Source: Aeromicrobium choanae (GTDB lineage: Bacteria > Actinomycetota > Actinomycetes > Propionibacteriales > Nocardioidaceae). From it: a stretch of 64,000 nt of DNA. Positions 33,658 to 41,549 of this stretch are shown here, one piece after another. The notes beneath the pieces were generated by a model that had not been told where the DNA came from, ran no database searches, and was given only the letters and a program-made list of their open reading frames with translations. Positions within the stretch are counted from its first letter, which is position 1, and every line of letters starts with the position of its first letter. A program made the translations under genes and the position numbers. The stretch is taken from the NCBI RefSeq assembly GCF_900167475.1, contig NZ_LT796768.1, forward strand, positions 2,790,001-2,854,000, in the 5' to 3' direction.

Positions 33658-34053
33658 GTGCGCACGCGGTGGCCCGTGCGCGACGAGCGCGGCTCCGCGG
33701 TCCCCGAGTTCGTCATGGTGCTGATGGTGCTGATCCCGCTCGTGTTCGCCATCGCGCAGGTCGCCCTCGTGATGCACGTGAGGAATACGATGACCGCCGC
33801 CGCGTCCGACGGCGCCCGCGCCGCAGCGTCGTTGGACGCGCCGATCGGCGAGGCGCGCTCGCGGGCCCGCGAGGTGCTGCGGACGACCCTGGCCGACCGT
33901 TACGCCGAGGACGTGAGCGTTCGGGAGGCCCAGGTGGACGGGATCTCGGTGATCGAGGTCCGCGTCAGCGCGGAGGTGCCGCCGCTCGGGCTGTGGGGTC
34001 CGGGTGTCGCGGTGGATGCGGTGGGCCGGGCCGTGCGTCAGGAGGCTCCATGA
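33658..34053 (+). CDS. TadE-family pseudopilin
   Basis: A 131-residue TadE-like protein. The segment DERGSAVPEFVMVLMVLIPLVFAIAQVALVMH is the classic TadE pattern: a processed glycine, a glutamate five residues on, then a hydrophobic helix. It is followed by TAAASDGARAAAS and a compact external domain. The GTG at 33658 begins 2 nt after the pilin stop. TadE proteins are minor pilins needed for assembly. Confidence 0.87.
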   Translation: MRTRWPVRDERGSAVPEFVMVLMVLIPLVFAIAQVALVMHVRNTMTAAASDGARAAASLDAPIGEARSRAREVLRTTLADRYAEDVSVREAQVDGISVIEVRVSAEVPPLGLWGPGVAVDAVGRAVRQEAP

Positions 34054-34466
34054 GCACGGAGCGGGGAAGCGCGACCGTCGAGTTCACCTGGTTGACGCTG
34101 CTGTTGCTGGTGCCGCTGGTCTACATCGTGGTGGCGGTGTTCGAGACCCAGCGCGCGGCCTACGGGGTCACGGCCGCCAGTGAGGCTGCGGCACGGGCGT
34201 TCATCCAGGCCGCGGGCCCCGCCGAGGCCGAGGCGCGGGCCCGGGTCGCGGCGCGACTGGTCCTGGCCGACCACGGCGTCGCGGGCGCCGCGATCTCCGC
34301 CGAGTGCCGGCCCGAGTGCTTCGTGCCCGGCTCGAGCGTGGTCGTCCGGGTGCGCTCGTCCCAGCGCCTCCCGCTGGCCCCGGACCTGTTCGGCGATCCG
34401 GTCGCGGCCTTCGACGTCGCCTCCACCCACACCGAGCCCTTCGGGCGTTACCGGGCGGCGCCGTGA
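34050..34466 (+). CDS. Second TadE/TadF-family pseudopilin
   Basis: A 138-residue protein with ERGSATVEFTWLTLLLLVPLVYIVVAVF at the N-terminus, again a TadE-type processing site with glutamate at +5. The external domain carries two cysteines close together (CRPECF) that may form a disulphide, as in TadF-like proteins. The ATG overlaps the preceding stop by 4 nt. Confidence 0.85.
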   Translation: MSTERGSATVEFTWLTLLLLVPLVYIVVAVFETQRAAYGVTAASEAAARAFIQAAGPAEAEARARVAARLVLADHGVAGAAISAECRPECFVPGSSVVVRVRSSQRLPLAPDLFGDPVAAFDVASTHTEPFGRYRAAP

Positions 34467-34867
34467 GTGCTCACGAGCGTGGCAACGTCACCGTGCTGAC
34501 CGTGGGGTTCCTCGCGGTGCTGGGCCTGCTTGTCGTCGTGGTCGTCAACGCGTCGGCCACATTCCTCGAGAGGCGCGAGCTGATGAACCTCGCCGACCGG
34601 ATCGCGCTGCACGCCGCCGACGGGCTCGACCGCGACCGCGTCTACCTGGGCGGCCTCACCGACGAGGCGACCCTGGACGCTGCCGACGCCCGCGCGCTGA
34701 CGGCGGGGATCGTCCCGCCCGACGTGAGACTCACGCTGACCACCGCCGACGACCGCGTCGACGTCCGGGTCACCCGCCGGGCCCGGCTCCCGCTCGTGCC
34801 GCCGGGCCTCCCCGACACGGCGACGGTCCGCGCCGAGGCGTCAGCCCGCCTGCACCTCGCGCCCTGA
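34463..34867 (+). CDS. TadG-like pilus-assembly membrane protein
   Basis: A 134-residue protein starting with a GTG that overlaps the previous stop by 4 nt. HERGNVTVLTVGFLAVLGLLVVVVVNASATFLERRELMNLADRIAL is the N-terminal signature of the TadG/Rv3660c-neighbour type (helix followed by an LADR-A-AAD segment). It is much shorter than Gram-negative TadG and lacks the von Willebrand domain, as usual in actinobacteria. Last gene of the locus. Confidence 0.82.
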   Translation: MSAHERGNVTVLTVGFLAVLGLLVVVVVNASATFLERRELMNLADRIALHAADGLDRDRVYLGGLTDEATLDAADARALTAGIVPPDVRLTLTTADDRVDVRVTRRARLPLVPPGLPDTATVRAEASARLHLAP

Positions 34868-34883
34868 AAGTCCGCGTCGCCAG

Positions 34884-34991
34884 TTAACGCCGCGACTGGA
34901 GGGCCCGTGCGAAGAAGGCGAGAAAGTCGGGCCGGATGAGGTGTTCGGGGAGGTTGGTGGTCAACTCCCTGTGATTCCTCAAGAGGGGATA
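34884..34991 (-). pseudogene. Probable C-terminal remnant of a protein-coding gene
   Basis: On the minus strand an open stretch of 35 codons ends in TAA at 34884. Its protein is very protein-like (PEHLIRPDFLAFFARAL near the end) and GC-rich at third positions, but upstream it meets a TAG at 34994 inside the AbiE promoter region and has no start. It looks like the tail of a gene that once converged on the Tad locus and was cut by the insert carrying AbiE. The parent family was not identified. Confidence 0.4.
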
Positions 34992-34995
34992 CTAA

Positions 34996-35026
34996 TGAAA
35001 TCGTAGTGTCCTATGCTACGATTTCA
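34996..35026. promoter_or_regulatory. AbiE promoter-operator inverted repeat
   Basis: Perfect 11-bp arms TGAAATCGTAG (34996-35006) and CTACGATTTCA (35016-35026) with a 9-base centre. A -10-like TATGCT begins in the centre (35012-35017), so a bound protein would block transcription. AbiEi antitoxins are known to bind inverted repeats before their own genes. The arms are AT-rich compared with the surroundings. Confidence 0.75.
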
Positions 35027-35046
35027 GTAATAGCGAAGGGCGGGAC

Positions 35047-35658
35047 ATGACTGCACTCCGAGATGTCGCACGTGCGCAACTCCGCGCCGCACGCCCGGTG
35101 AACCTCGCGGACAAGTACGCGAACCCGCGGGCCCTCCTGCGCCACCACGCCGCGAAGGGCGAACTGATCCGGCTTGCTCCCGGCTATTACATGGCTCCGC
35201 CGGATGACCAGCCCCTCGCATGGCGGCCCACTATCGAGACCGCCGCCGCGGCTATCGCAACGACCGCCTACCCCGACGAGGATGTCGTGCTGATGGGTCT
35301 GACCGCAGCACGCATTCACGGGGCGCTGCCTCGCGCAATCGGTGTCGGCATCGTCGCCGTCCCACGCCAGCACTCGCCCATCACCCTCGATGACGGAGGC
35401 CGAGTCCTCTTTGTCGCCCGCGACACCGACCGTCTCGACGCGGTGCGGATGCCCGTGGAGACCGGCCGCGTCCTGGTCACTACCGTCGAGCAGACCGTCC
35501 TCGACCTCGCACGACGCCCGAACTTGGGGGGCCTGGAGGTCGAGGCTCGCGCCGCGATCGCGAACGTGATGCCGCGCGTTGACACCGAGTACCTGCTCGA
35601 GCTCGCCGACGAGCACAACTTCGGCCGCCGCGCCGCTGAGCTCGTCAGGACTGCGTGA
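35047..35658 (+). CDS. AbiEi-family antitoxin
   Basis: A 203-residue antitoxin of the type IV AbiE system. The N-terminal ~75 residues form a winged-helix DNA-binding domain (ANPRALLRHHAAKGELIRLAPGYYMAPP). The C-terminal part is the AbiEi antitoxin domain (DVVLMGLTAARIHGALPRAIG ... VTTVEQTVLDLARRPNLGG). It should neutralise the toxin and repress the pair by binding the inverted repeat just upstream. Its stop overlaps the toxin start by 1 nt. The start codon has GAAGGGCGGG before it. Confidence 0.9.
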   Translation: MTALRDVARAQLRAARPVNLADKYANPRALLRHHAAKGELIRLAPGYYMAPPDDQPLAWRPTIETAAAAIATTAYPDEDVVLMGLTAARIHGALPRAIGVGIVAVPRQHSPITLDDGGRVLFVARDTDRLDAVRMPVETGRVLVTTVEQTVLDLARRPNLGGLEVEARAAIANVMPRVDTEYLLELADEHNFGRRAAELVRTA

Positions 35659-36422
35659 TGACCGGACCGATCGACCCGCCGGCGGCCACAGACGAAGCTC
35701 GTGTCGCCGAGCAGTTCGGCGTCGGCAACGCACAGGTCGAGCGCGACAAGCTGATCTCGCACGTCTTGGTCGCGTTGTCGAAGCTGCCGGATGACCGGCT
35801 GATGTTCTTTGGCGGCACCGCGCTCAGCCGCACCCACCTGCCCGATCTGCGGCTCAGTGAGGACATCGATCTGATCGCCTTGGGTCGTCGCGCTGACGTG
35901 ACCAACGATATTGACCGCGTCGTCTCGCGTGCGCTGGCCAGGGCTTACGGTGAGGTGACTTGGCTGCCCGAACTCACCATCACCCGCGGCTCAGAGCCGG
36001 CGGTCTTGCAGGTCGCCGGTCTCCAGGTGCAGGTGCAGCTCCTCGACGGCACCGGCCATCCCGCTTGGCCTACCGAGGTTGTGAGCCTGTATCAGCGGTA
36101 CGCCGGCGTTCCCGCCGCCACCATGCGCGTGCCAACGCTCGCTGCCTTCGCCGCTTCCAAGCTCGCCGCATGGTGCGAACGTGCAGCCCCACGCGACCTG
36201 TACGACCTCTGGGCACTCGCTCAGCGTGGCGCAGTCACCACCGGGGCCGTCGACCTGTTCGTCAAGCACGGCCCCACCGCCCGCAGGCCAGCGTCCTTCA
36301 TGTTCGCCAGCGCGCCGACTGAGGACGAGTGGACCACGGCGCTGGGCCACCAGTGCGTCATCCGGGTCGGCCCCGACGAGGCGTGGGCCGTCGTCCGGAA
36401 CTCCTGGCTGGCCGACGCCTGA
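35658..36422 (+). CDS. AbiEii/AbiGii-family nucleotidyltransferase toxin
   Basis: A 254-residue toxin. The nucleotidyltransferase core is intact: FFGGTALSRTHLP (GG-T/S motif), LSEDIDLIALG (the D-x-D metal site) and later KLAAWCERAAPRDLYDLWALA, the conserved K...D-LYDL block of AbiEii. Family members stop growth of phage-infected cells, in some cases by modifying tRNA. The ATG at 35658 overlaps the antitoxin stop by 1 nt; a GTG 3 nt earlier is possible. All key residues are present, so the system looks functional. Confidence 0.92.
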   Translation: MTGPIDPPAATDEARVAEQFGVGNAQVERDKLISHVLVALSKLPDDRLMFFGGTALSRTHLPDLRLSEDIDLIALGRRADVTNDIDRVVSRALARAYGEVTWLPELTITRGSEPAVLQVAGLQVQVQLLDGTGHPAWPTEVVSLYQRYAGVPAATMRVPTLAAFAASKLAAWCERAAPRDLYDLWALAQRGAVTTGAVDLFVKHGPTARRPASFMFASAPTEDEWTTALGHQCVIRVGPDEAWAVVRNSWLADA

Positions 36423-36786
36423 CTAGTCCGGCCGGACCTGTTCGTCACCTGACTCCTGCCTGGACGCTCGCAAACCCGAGTCGACGAATGGAAAGGGCGC
36501 AAAGCTCGGCCTGCTTTGTGACGTTCATGGCGCCTGGCCGCGGGCGCGCGATGCCCTCCGGCGGTTCGCCGAGCTCGGAGCGTCCGAGGCATCAACTCAG
36601 CGACCTAGGCACGGGGTTCCGGACTCGTCGGGCTGGCGATTCGACAAGAAACTCGTCTCCCTCGTCGAGGAGTTGACCTGTTGCTCGTCGTTGTTGTTGC
36701 TGGTTCCGCCGGCGTAGGACTGCCTGCTCCTGCCGCGATCCGGGCGCGAGACCGTAGGCGTCGAAGCCGAGGGCGGTGCCGCTGCC
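36423..36786. other. Long gene-poor stretch after the AbiE pair
   Basis: No intact gene is seen. It begins with a 12-bp palindrome GTCCGGCCGGAC (36426-36437) that may end AbiE transcription and holds a small inverted repeat CAAAGC/GCTTTG near 36500-36517. On the minus strand an open stretch ending in a TGA at 36592 reads protein-like at its right end (TALGFDAYGLAPGSR, about 36730-36780) but uses mixed codons later and has no start of its own; it may be a decayed gene end. Confidence 0.4.
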
Positions 36787-36792
36787 TAGGCT
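36787..36792 (+). promoter_or_regulatory. -10 box, leaderless start of the RDD gene
   Basis: TAGGCT lies 6 nt before the GTG at 36799, with no Shine-Dalgarno. Confidence 0.5.
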
Positions 36793-36798
36793 GGGACC

Positions 36799-37179
36799 GT
36801 GACCGAGACCTTCGACGAGCCGTCCCTCGGGCGGCGCCTGGTGGCGCTGCTGATCGACTGGGTGATCGCCTCGTTCTCCGCCGTGGCGCTGTTCGGGTGG
36901 ACGGGTGTGCGGTTCCCGCCCGACGGCATCCGCGACCAGCTGATCATCAACGGCGTGTTCGTCGTCGAGGTCGCGATCCTCGTCGGGCTCACCGGGTTCT
37001 CGATCGGCAAGCGCATCATGGGCCTGCGGCTGATCAACCCCGACGGCCGCCCGATCGGCGTGCTGCGGGCGCTGCTGCGCACCGTGCTGCTGAGCCTCGT
37101 GATCCCGGCGATCGTGATGACCGACGACAAGCGCGGCCTGCACGACCTCGCCGCAGGCAGCAAGGTCGTCAAGGCGTGA
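36799..37179 (+). CDS. RDD-family membrane protein
   Basis: A 126-residue protein with the RDD layout: an N-terminal PSLGRRLVALLIDWVIASF (the arginine-aspartate signature), a second helix (GVFVVEVAILVGLTGFSI), the linker GKRIMGLRLINPDGRPIG, and a third helix ending in DDKRGLHDLAAGSKVVK. The family is widespread and mostly uncharacterised; some members act as ion antiporters. The GTG start at 36799 follows a -10-like hexamer by 6 nt. Confidence 0.88.
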   Translation: MTETFDEPSLGRRLVALLIDWVIASFSAVALFGWTGVRFPPDGIRDQLIINGVFVVEVAILVGLTGFSIGKRIMGLRLINPDGRPIGVLRALLRTVLLSLVIPAIVMTDDKRGLHDLAAGSKVVKA

Positions 37180-37192
37180 GCCTGCCTAGGCC

Positions 37193-37264
37193 GGTTGATC
37201 TCGATACTCCCCCGCAAGCGGGAGGTGCCCCCAGTCTCGCTGCGCTCGCCGCTACTCGATCACC
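37193..37264. repeat. Dispersed GATCTCGATAC-type palindromic repeat
   Basis: Outer ends GGTTGATCTCGATAC and CTACTCGATCACC are imperfectly complementary. Inside is a small hairpin (CTCCC...GGGAG around CCGCAAGCG) and the motif CTCGCTGCGCTCG. The same motifs recur at 45431-45528. Elements of this look are, to my knowledge, common between genes in Nocardioidaceae and relatives. Confidence 0.7.
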
Positions 37265-37278
37265 GACAGGCGCAACAA

Positions 37279-37305
37279 CGCCCGCCACTCGACGAGTGGC
37301 GGGCG
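37279..37305. terminator. Bidirectional terminator between the RDD and DUF4191 genes
   Basis: Perfect 12-bp stem CGCCCGCCACTC/GAGTGGCGGGCG with a GAC loop between two convergent genes. On the minus strand it is followed by TTGTTG, so it best serves the DUF4191 gene. Confidence 0.8.
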
Positions 37306-37321
37306 CTGAGCGGAGGCTGGG

Positions 37322-38029
37322 TCAGCCGCGCATCATCTTGCGGGCGCCCTTGGTGCTGGTGGGCACCGGGCCGCGCGGCATCGGGGCGGCCGGACGCATC
37401 GCGTCGAGCGCCTTCAGCTTGTAGAGCACGTCGGTCTGCTGCGCGGGCTTGATCGCCTTCTTCAGCTTCTTGACCCGCTTCACCAGCTGGGGCAGGGGCA
37501 CCTCGCCCTCGCCGCGGCCGACGATCAGCGTCGTGATCGGGACGCCCTCGCCGACGATCCGGCGGTGCTTCTTGACCTCGGAGCCGAGCAGGTTGCTCAC
37601 ACGGGCGTGCTGGCCCTCACCCACGAGGACGACGCCGGGACGGCCGACGAGGCGGTGCACCACGTCCTGCTGCTTCGTGAAGCCGACGGCCGGCTTGACG
37701 TCCCAGCCGCGGCGCAGCATCTGCAGCGCACCCGCGCCGGCGCCCAGCTGGCCCTCGGCCTGCTCGTACATCGACTTCTCGGCGCGCTTGCCGAACACGA
37801 TCATCGTGACCAGCAGAGCGGTGGTCAGCGAGAGCAGGACCGTGATGATGATGCCCAGCCACCAGGTCCCGAGGATGAACAGGGACAGCGTCGCCATGGC
37901 GGCGGCGGAGAGCACGAAGACACCGAGCAGGAGCAGGCCGAGACGCGGCTGCGTCCGCTTGGTCATCTGGTACGCATTGCGCAGCTGCGCGATGCGTCCG
38001 GCGGGTGCTGCGGGAGCGGGGCTGGACAT
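37322..38029 (-). CDS. DUF4191 membrane protein
   Basis: A 235-residue actinobacterial protein with two membrane helices near the N-terminus (LGLLLLGVFVLSAAAMATLSLFI; WWLGIIITVLLSLTTALLVTM) and a conserved cytoplasmic domain (RRGWDVKPAVGFTKQQDVVHR, VVLVGEGQHARVSNLLGSEVKKHRRIVGE). DUF4191 genes are regularly next to lipA/lipB in actinobacteria, as here, but have no known function. The ATG at 38029 follows TAGAAT by 7 nt. Confidence 0.88.
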   Translation of the reverse strand: MSSPAPAAPAGRIAQLRNAYQMTKRTQPRLGLLLLGVFVLSAAAMATLSLFILGTWWLGIIITVLLSLTTALLVTMIVFGKRAEKSMYEQAEGQLGAGAGALQMLRRGWDVKPAVGFTKQQDVVHRLVGRPGVVLVGEGQHARVSNLLGSEVKKHRRIVGEGVPITTLIVGRGEGEVPLPQLVKRVKKLKKAIKPAQQTDVLYKLKALDAMRPAAPMPRGPVPTSTKGARKMMRG

Positions 38030-38036
38030 GAGCCCG

Positions 38037-38042
38037 ATTCTA
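38037..38042 (-). promoter_or_regulatory. -10 box, leaderless start of the DUF4191 gene
   Basis: TAGAAT on the minus strand, 7 nt before the ATG at 38029, just after the lipA stop. Confidence 0.5.
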
Positions 38043-38044
38043 CG

Positions 38045-38968
38045 TCAGGCCCGAGCGTCCATGGCCTGCTGGTAGAGCCTTCCCGCGCGGTAGGACGAAC
38101 GGACGAGCGGTCCGGACATCACACCGGAGAATCCGATCTCGTCGGCCTCCTGCTGCAGCTCGACGAACTCCTCGGGCTTGACCCACCGCTCGACGGGGTG
38201 GTGACGGGCCGACGGACGCAGGTACTGCGTGATCGTGATCAGCTCGCAGCCGGCCGCGTGAAGGTCGCGCAGCGCCTGCGAGACCTCCTCGCGCGTCTCG
38301 CCCAGGCCCAGGATCAGGTTCGACTTCGTGACCAGGCCGAAGGCCCGCGCCTGCGTCAGCACGTCGAGCGAGCGCTCGTAGCGGAACGCCGGGCGGATGC
38401 GCTTGAAGATGCGCGGCACGGTCTCGACGTTGTGCGCGAGAACCTCGGGACGCGACTCGAAGACCTCGGTGAGCAGCTCGGGGATGCCGTTGAAGTCGGG
38501 GATCAGGTTCTCCACGCCGGTGCCCGGGTTGAGCTCGTGGATCTTGCGCACGGTCTCGGCGTAGAGCCAAGCACCTCCGTCGGGCAGGTCGTCGCGGGCG
38601 ACGCCGGTGATGGTGGCGTACTTCAGCTCCATCGTGCGAACGCTCTCGGCCACGCGGCGGGGCTCGTCGCGATCGAGGTCGGAGGGCTTGCCCGTGTCGA
38701 TCTGGCAGAAGTCGCAGCGGCGGGTGCACTGCTCACCGCCGATGAGGAAGGTGGCCTCGCGGTCCTCCCAGCACTCGAAGATGTTGGGACAGCCGGCTTC
38801 CTGACAGACCGTGTGCAGGCCCTCGCTCTTCACGAGCTTCATCAGCTCGTTGTACTCCGGCCCCATCTTGGCGCGCGTCTTGATCCACGCGGGCTTCTTC
38901 TCGATGGGGGTCTCGGCGTTGCGGACCTCGAGCCGCAACATCTTGCGTCCTTCGGGAGCGATGGTCAC
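38045..38968 (-). CDS. lipA: Lipoyl synthase
   Basis: A 307-residue radical-SAM enzyme that inserts two sulfurs into octanoyl groups on lipoyl domains. Both cluster motifs are complete: [12 protein letters not shown] (auxiliary 4Fe-4S) and CTRRCDFC (radical-SAM CX3CX2C). The C-terminal serine motif RSSYRAG is present. I prefer the GTG at 38968 to the one at 38977: TAGGGT lies exactly 7 nt before it, while the upstream GTG would overlap that hexamer. It follows lipB by 28 nt. Confidence 0.96.
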   Translation of the reverse strand: MTIAPEGRKMLRLEVRNAETPIEKKPAWIKTRAKMGPEYNELMKLVKSEGLHTVCQEAGCPNIFECWEDREATFLIGGEQCTRRCDFCQIDTGKPSDLDRDEPRRVAESVRTMELKYATITGVARDDLPDGGAWLYAETVRKIHELNPGTGVENLIPDFNGIPELLTEVFESRPEVLAHNVETVPRIFKRIRPAFRYERSLDVLTQARAFGLVTKSNLILGLGETREEVSQALRDLHAAGCELITITQYLRPSARHHPVERWVKPEEFVELQQEADEIGFSGVMSGPLVRSSYRAGRLYQQAMDARA

Positions 38969-38975
38969 GGTGACC

Positions 38976-38981
38976 ACCCTA
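38976..38981 (-). promoter_or_regulatory. -10 box, leaderless start of lipA
   Basis: TAGGGT on the minus strand, 7 nt before the GTG at 38968. It overlaps the alternative GTG start at 38977. Confidence 0.45.
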
Positions 38982-38996
38982 CGTGGCGTCCGGTGA

Positions 38997-39689
38997 TCAG
39001 AGCAGCGGGACTGCCGCGTGCTCGACGCGGTCGATGTCGGGGGAGGGCTCGTAGGTGCGCCACGTCAGCAGGTCGTCGAGGTGGGCGATGACGGTGGGCG
39101 CCACGTCGCGCGGGGCGGCGTCGCGGCCGATCTCGCGGTCGAGCGAGGTCACGCCCGCGTCGGCGATCCCGCACGGGACGAAGCGGTCGTACCAACCGAG
39201 GTCGACGTCGCAGTTGAGGCTGAAGCCGTGCATCGCCACGCCGCGCGAGACGCGGATGCCGATCGCGGCGATCTTGCGCTCAGGGCGACCCGCGGTCTCG
39301 GGCAGCCACACGCCCGACCGCCCCGGCACGCGGCCGGTGGCCAGGCCGTGGTCGGACAGCGAGCGGATCAGCGCCTCCTCGATGCGACGGACGTAGTCGA
39401 CGACCAGCACGTGCGAGGGCAGCTTCACGATCGGGTAGCCCACCAGCTGGCCGGGGCCGTGGAACGTGATCTTGCCTCCGCGGTCGACGTCGACGACGGG
39501 CGTGCCGTCCTGCGGACGCTCGTGGGGCTCGGTGCGCCGGCCCGCGGTGTACACCGGCGGGTGCTCCAGCAGCAGGGCCGTGTCCTCGATGCGGTCGGCC
39601 ACGCGATCGGCGTGCAGGTCGCGCTGGAGCTGCCACGCCTGCGTGTAGTCGATCGCGGCGTCGCCGTACCAGTCCTGGAGGTAGCGCAC
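38997..39689 (-). CDS. lipB: Octanoyl-[acyl-carrier-protein]:protein N-octanoyltransferase
   Basis: A 230-residue LipB of typical length. It moves octanoyl from ACP to lipoyl-domain lysines. Motifs: [34 protein letters not shown], the lysine in [23 protein letters not shown], and the catalytic cysteine in [17 protein letters not shown] start at 39689 with TAGGCT 6 nt before it. It supplies the substrate for LipA, encoded next. Confidence 0.96.
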   Translation of the reverse strand: MRYLQDWYGDAAIDYTQAWQLQRDLHADRVADRIEDTALLLEHPPVYTAGRRTEPHERPQDGTPVVDVDRGGKITFHGPGQLVGYPIVKLPSHVLVVDYVRRIEEALIRSLSDHGLATGRVPGRSGVWLPETAGRPERKIAAIGIRVSRGVAMHGFSLNCDVDLGWYDRFVPCGIADAGVTSLDREIGRDAAPRDVAPTVIAHLDDLLTWRTYEPSPDIDRVEHAAVPLL

Positions 39690-39693
39690 GGGG

Positions 39694-40191
39694 TCAGCCT
39701 ACGACGCGGCGCAGGATGGTCAGGTCGAGCCAGCGGTCGAACTTGCGACCGACCTCCTCGAGGCGCCCGGTCTGCTCGAACCCGAGGTCCTCGTGCAGCT
39801 CGATCGACACCGAGTTCCCCGACTCGATGAGCGCCAGCACGACGTGGACGTCGGGCGCGTCGCAGGCGTGCCCCAGCAGCGCCACCATGAGCTCACGGGC
39901 GATCCCGCGGCGCCGGTGGTCGGGGTGGACGTAGACGGCGTTCTCGACCGTGTGCCGGTAGGACTCGCGGGGGCGGAACGTCCCGTAGCTGGCGTAGCCG
40001 GCCACCTCACCGTGCACGTCGGCAACCAGCACCGGGTGACCCGCGCGGACGCGGGTCTCGTACCAGTGCACGCGATCGGCGAGATCGACCGGCGTCTCGT
40101 CCCAGATCGCCGTGGTGTTCTCGATGGCCTCGTTGTGGATGTCGAGGATCGCCGGGAGGTCGGCCGGGATCGCCGCGCGGATGGTCGCCAC
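39694..40191 (-). CDS. GNAT acetyltransferase (phosphinothricin-acetyltransferase-like)
   Basis: A 165-residue GNAT enzyme. It shows IRAAIPADLPAILDIHNEAIENTTAIWDE, the acetyl-CoA loop VHPDHRRRGIARELMVALL (R-x-x-G-I/A) and the C-terminal SVSIELHEDLGFEQTGRLEEVG. The N-terminal pattern is that of PAT/Bar-type N-acetyltransferases, which act on phosphinothricin, methionine sulfoximine or sulfone. The GTG at 40191 is chosen because no in-frame ATG gives a sensible N-terminus. It ends 4 nt before lipB. Confidence 0.82.
   Translation of the reverse strand: MATIRAAIPADLPAILDIHNEAIENTTAIWDETPVDLADRVHWYETRVRAGHPVLVADVHGEVAGYASYGTFRPRESYRHTVENAVYVHPDHRRRGIARELMVALLGHACDAPDVHVVLALIESGNSVSIELHEDLGFEQTGRLEEVGRKFDRWLDLTILRRVVG
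39696..39701 (-). promoter_or_regulatory. -10 box, leaderless start of lipB
   Basis: TAGGCT on the minus strand, 6 nt before the GTG at 39689, overlapping the end of the acetyltransferase gene. Confidence 0.45.
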
Positions 40192-40259
40192 CGGTCCATC
40201 GTGGCAGGGCTGTGGACCACGAGTCGACACGGCACGCGGGCACCCGCGAGGCTGCGGTC

Positions 40260-40652
40260 ATGGGGGAGTGGATCGCGGCGCTCGCCGCCCTCGCCGTGCC
40301 GTTCACGGGGCACTGCGACGCGCTCACGGCGCTCGACGCCCTGCGTGCCCTCGCGTGGACCTCGAGCGACGAGCAGCTGCTCGCCAGGGCCTACGTGCCG
40401 GGCACCGACGAGGCCGATGTCGAGCGGCTGCGCTCCTGGCGCGAGCGCGGGATCACCGTCGAGGGCGCGCGCACCGTGCGGGCCTCCTGCCGGGTCGGAG
40501 CCGATGGGGTGGAGGTGGTCGAGCGGCTCGGCCCCACGGTGGCGGTGCTCGCGGACGGCACGCGCCGCCCGCTGCCCGCCGACGCGTGGGACCGCAGGAT
40601 CGTCGAGGTCGCCCACCGCGACGGCTGGTGGCGGATCGTGCGGGTGCGCTGA
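40260..40652 (+). CDS. Hypothetical protein
   Basis: A 130-residue protein with no recognised domain. It starts with a short hydrophobic segment (MGEWIAALAALAVPFTGHC) and continues with an alpha/beta-like region (RARTVRASCRVGADGVEVVERL-type alternation) ending in VAHRDGWWRIVRVR. Third-position GC is high and continuous, which supports real coding. The ATG at 40260 has no strong ribosome site. Stop lies 1 nt from the convergent epimerase gene. Confidence 0.55.
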   Translation: MGEWIAALAALAVPFTGHCDALTALDALRALAWTSSDEQLLARAYVPGTDEADVERLRSWRERGITVEGARTVRASCRVGADGVEVVERLGPTVAVLADGTRRPLPADAWDRRIVEVAHRDGWWRIVRVR

Positions 40653-40653
40653 G

Positions 40654-41547
40654 TCAGGCGCCGCGGCCGAGGGCCGTGCGCAGCACGCGGTCGATGCCCG
40701 GGTCGGCGAAGGAGAACCGGTCGGCCATCAGCGCCGCGGGACGGACCCGCAGGGAGCCGAGGAGGTCGTCGGCCAGTCCTCCGAGGGCCAGCCGGATCGC
40801 GAACGCCGGAGCGGCCAGCACGGCCGGCCGGTGCACGGTGGAGGCCAGCGTGCGGGTGAAGTCGCGGTTGGTGACGTCGTCGGGGATCGCGAGGTTCACC
40901 GGGCCGCTGAGGTCGCCCTCGAGCACGTGCGTCACCGCCGAGACCCAGTCGCGACGCGAGATCGTGGAGAAGTACTGGTGCCCGTCGCCGAGCCGGGCGC
41001 CCAGGCCCAGCCGGAACGGCAGCAGCATGAGCTTCAGCGCGCCGCCGGACCTGTCGAGCACGATCGCCGTGCGCAGGTAGGCCACGCGGGCGCCGGACTC
41101 GACCGCCGGAGCGGCCGCCGCCTCCCACTGCTGGGCCACGTCGGCGAGGAATCCCGTGCCGGGTCCGGAGGTCTCGTCGAGCTCCTCGTCACCGCGGTCG
41201 ACGCCGTACCAGGACATCCCCGATCCCGACAGGAACGCCGGAGGCGTGGGGGAGGCGGCGACGGCGCGCGCGAGCGTGGAGGTGGCGCCGAGGCGGGACG
41301 CGAGGATCTCGCGCTTGCGCGACGGGGTGCGGGGCCATTGCGAGATCGGCGACCCGGACAGGTTGATGACCGCGTCGGCCTGGGCGATCAGGTCCTGGTC
41401 GATGAGGCCCTCGGAGGGCTTCCACCAGGACTCGCCGGCTCCCGCGGTGCGCCGCACCAGCGTGGTGACCTCGTGGCCGCGCTGGCGTAGGTGGTGGACC
41501 AGGGGCGCGCCGAGAAACCCCGACGCGCCCCCGATCACGACTCGCAT
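40654..41547 (-). CDS. TIGR01777-family NAD-dependent epimerase/sugar-nucleotide-epimerase-like protein
   Basis: A 297-residue extended short-chain dehydrogenase (SulA/YfcH type). The NAD(P) motif GGASGFLGAPLVHHL begins at residue ~7; then VINLSGSPISQWPRTPSRK, SGSGMSWYGVDRGDE and the C-terminal ALGGLADDLLGSLRVRPAALMADRF typical of the DUF1731 tail. The family often neighbours lipoate or cell-division genes; substrate unknown. It starts 2 nt downstream of sucB and is probably co-transcribed. Confidence 0.88.
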   Translation of the reverse strand: MRVVIGGASGFLGAPLVHHLRQRGHEVTTLVRRTAGAGESWWKPSEGLIDQDLIAQADAVINLSGSPISQWPRTPSRKREILASRLGATSTLARAVAASPTPPAFLSGSGMSWYGVDRGDEELDETSGPGTGFLADVAQQWEAAAAPAVESGARVAYLRTAIVLDRSGGALKLMLLPFRLGLGARLGDGHQYFSTISRRDWVSAVTHVLEGDLSGPVNLAIPDDVTNRDFTRTLASTVHRPAVLAAPAFAIRLALGGLADDLLGSLRVRPAALMADRFSFADPGIDRVLRTALGRGA

Positions 41548-41549
41548 GC

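Noticed and set aside
36592..37143. Minus-strand open frame over the RDD gene
   Set aside because: Most of it is antisense to the RDD gene. Only its last part (36592-36780) lies outside and is noted as a possible fragment.
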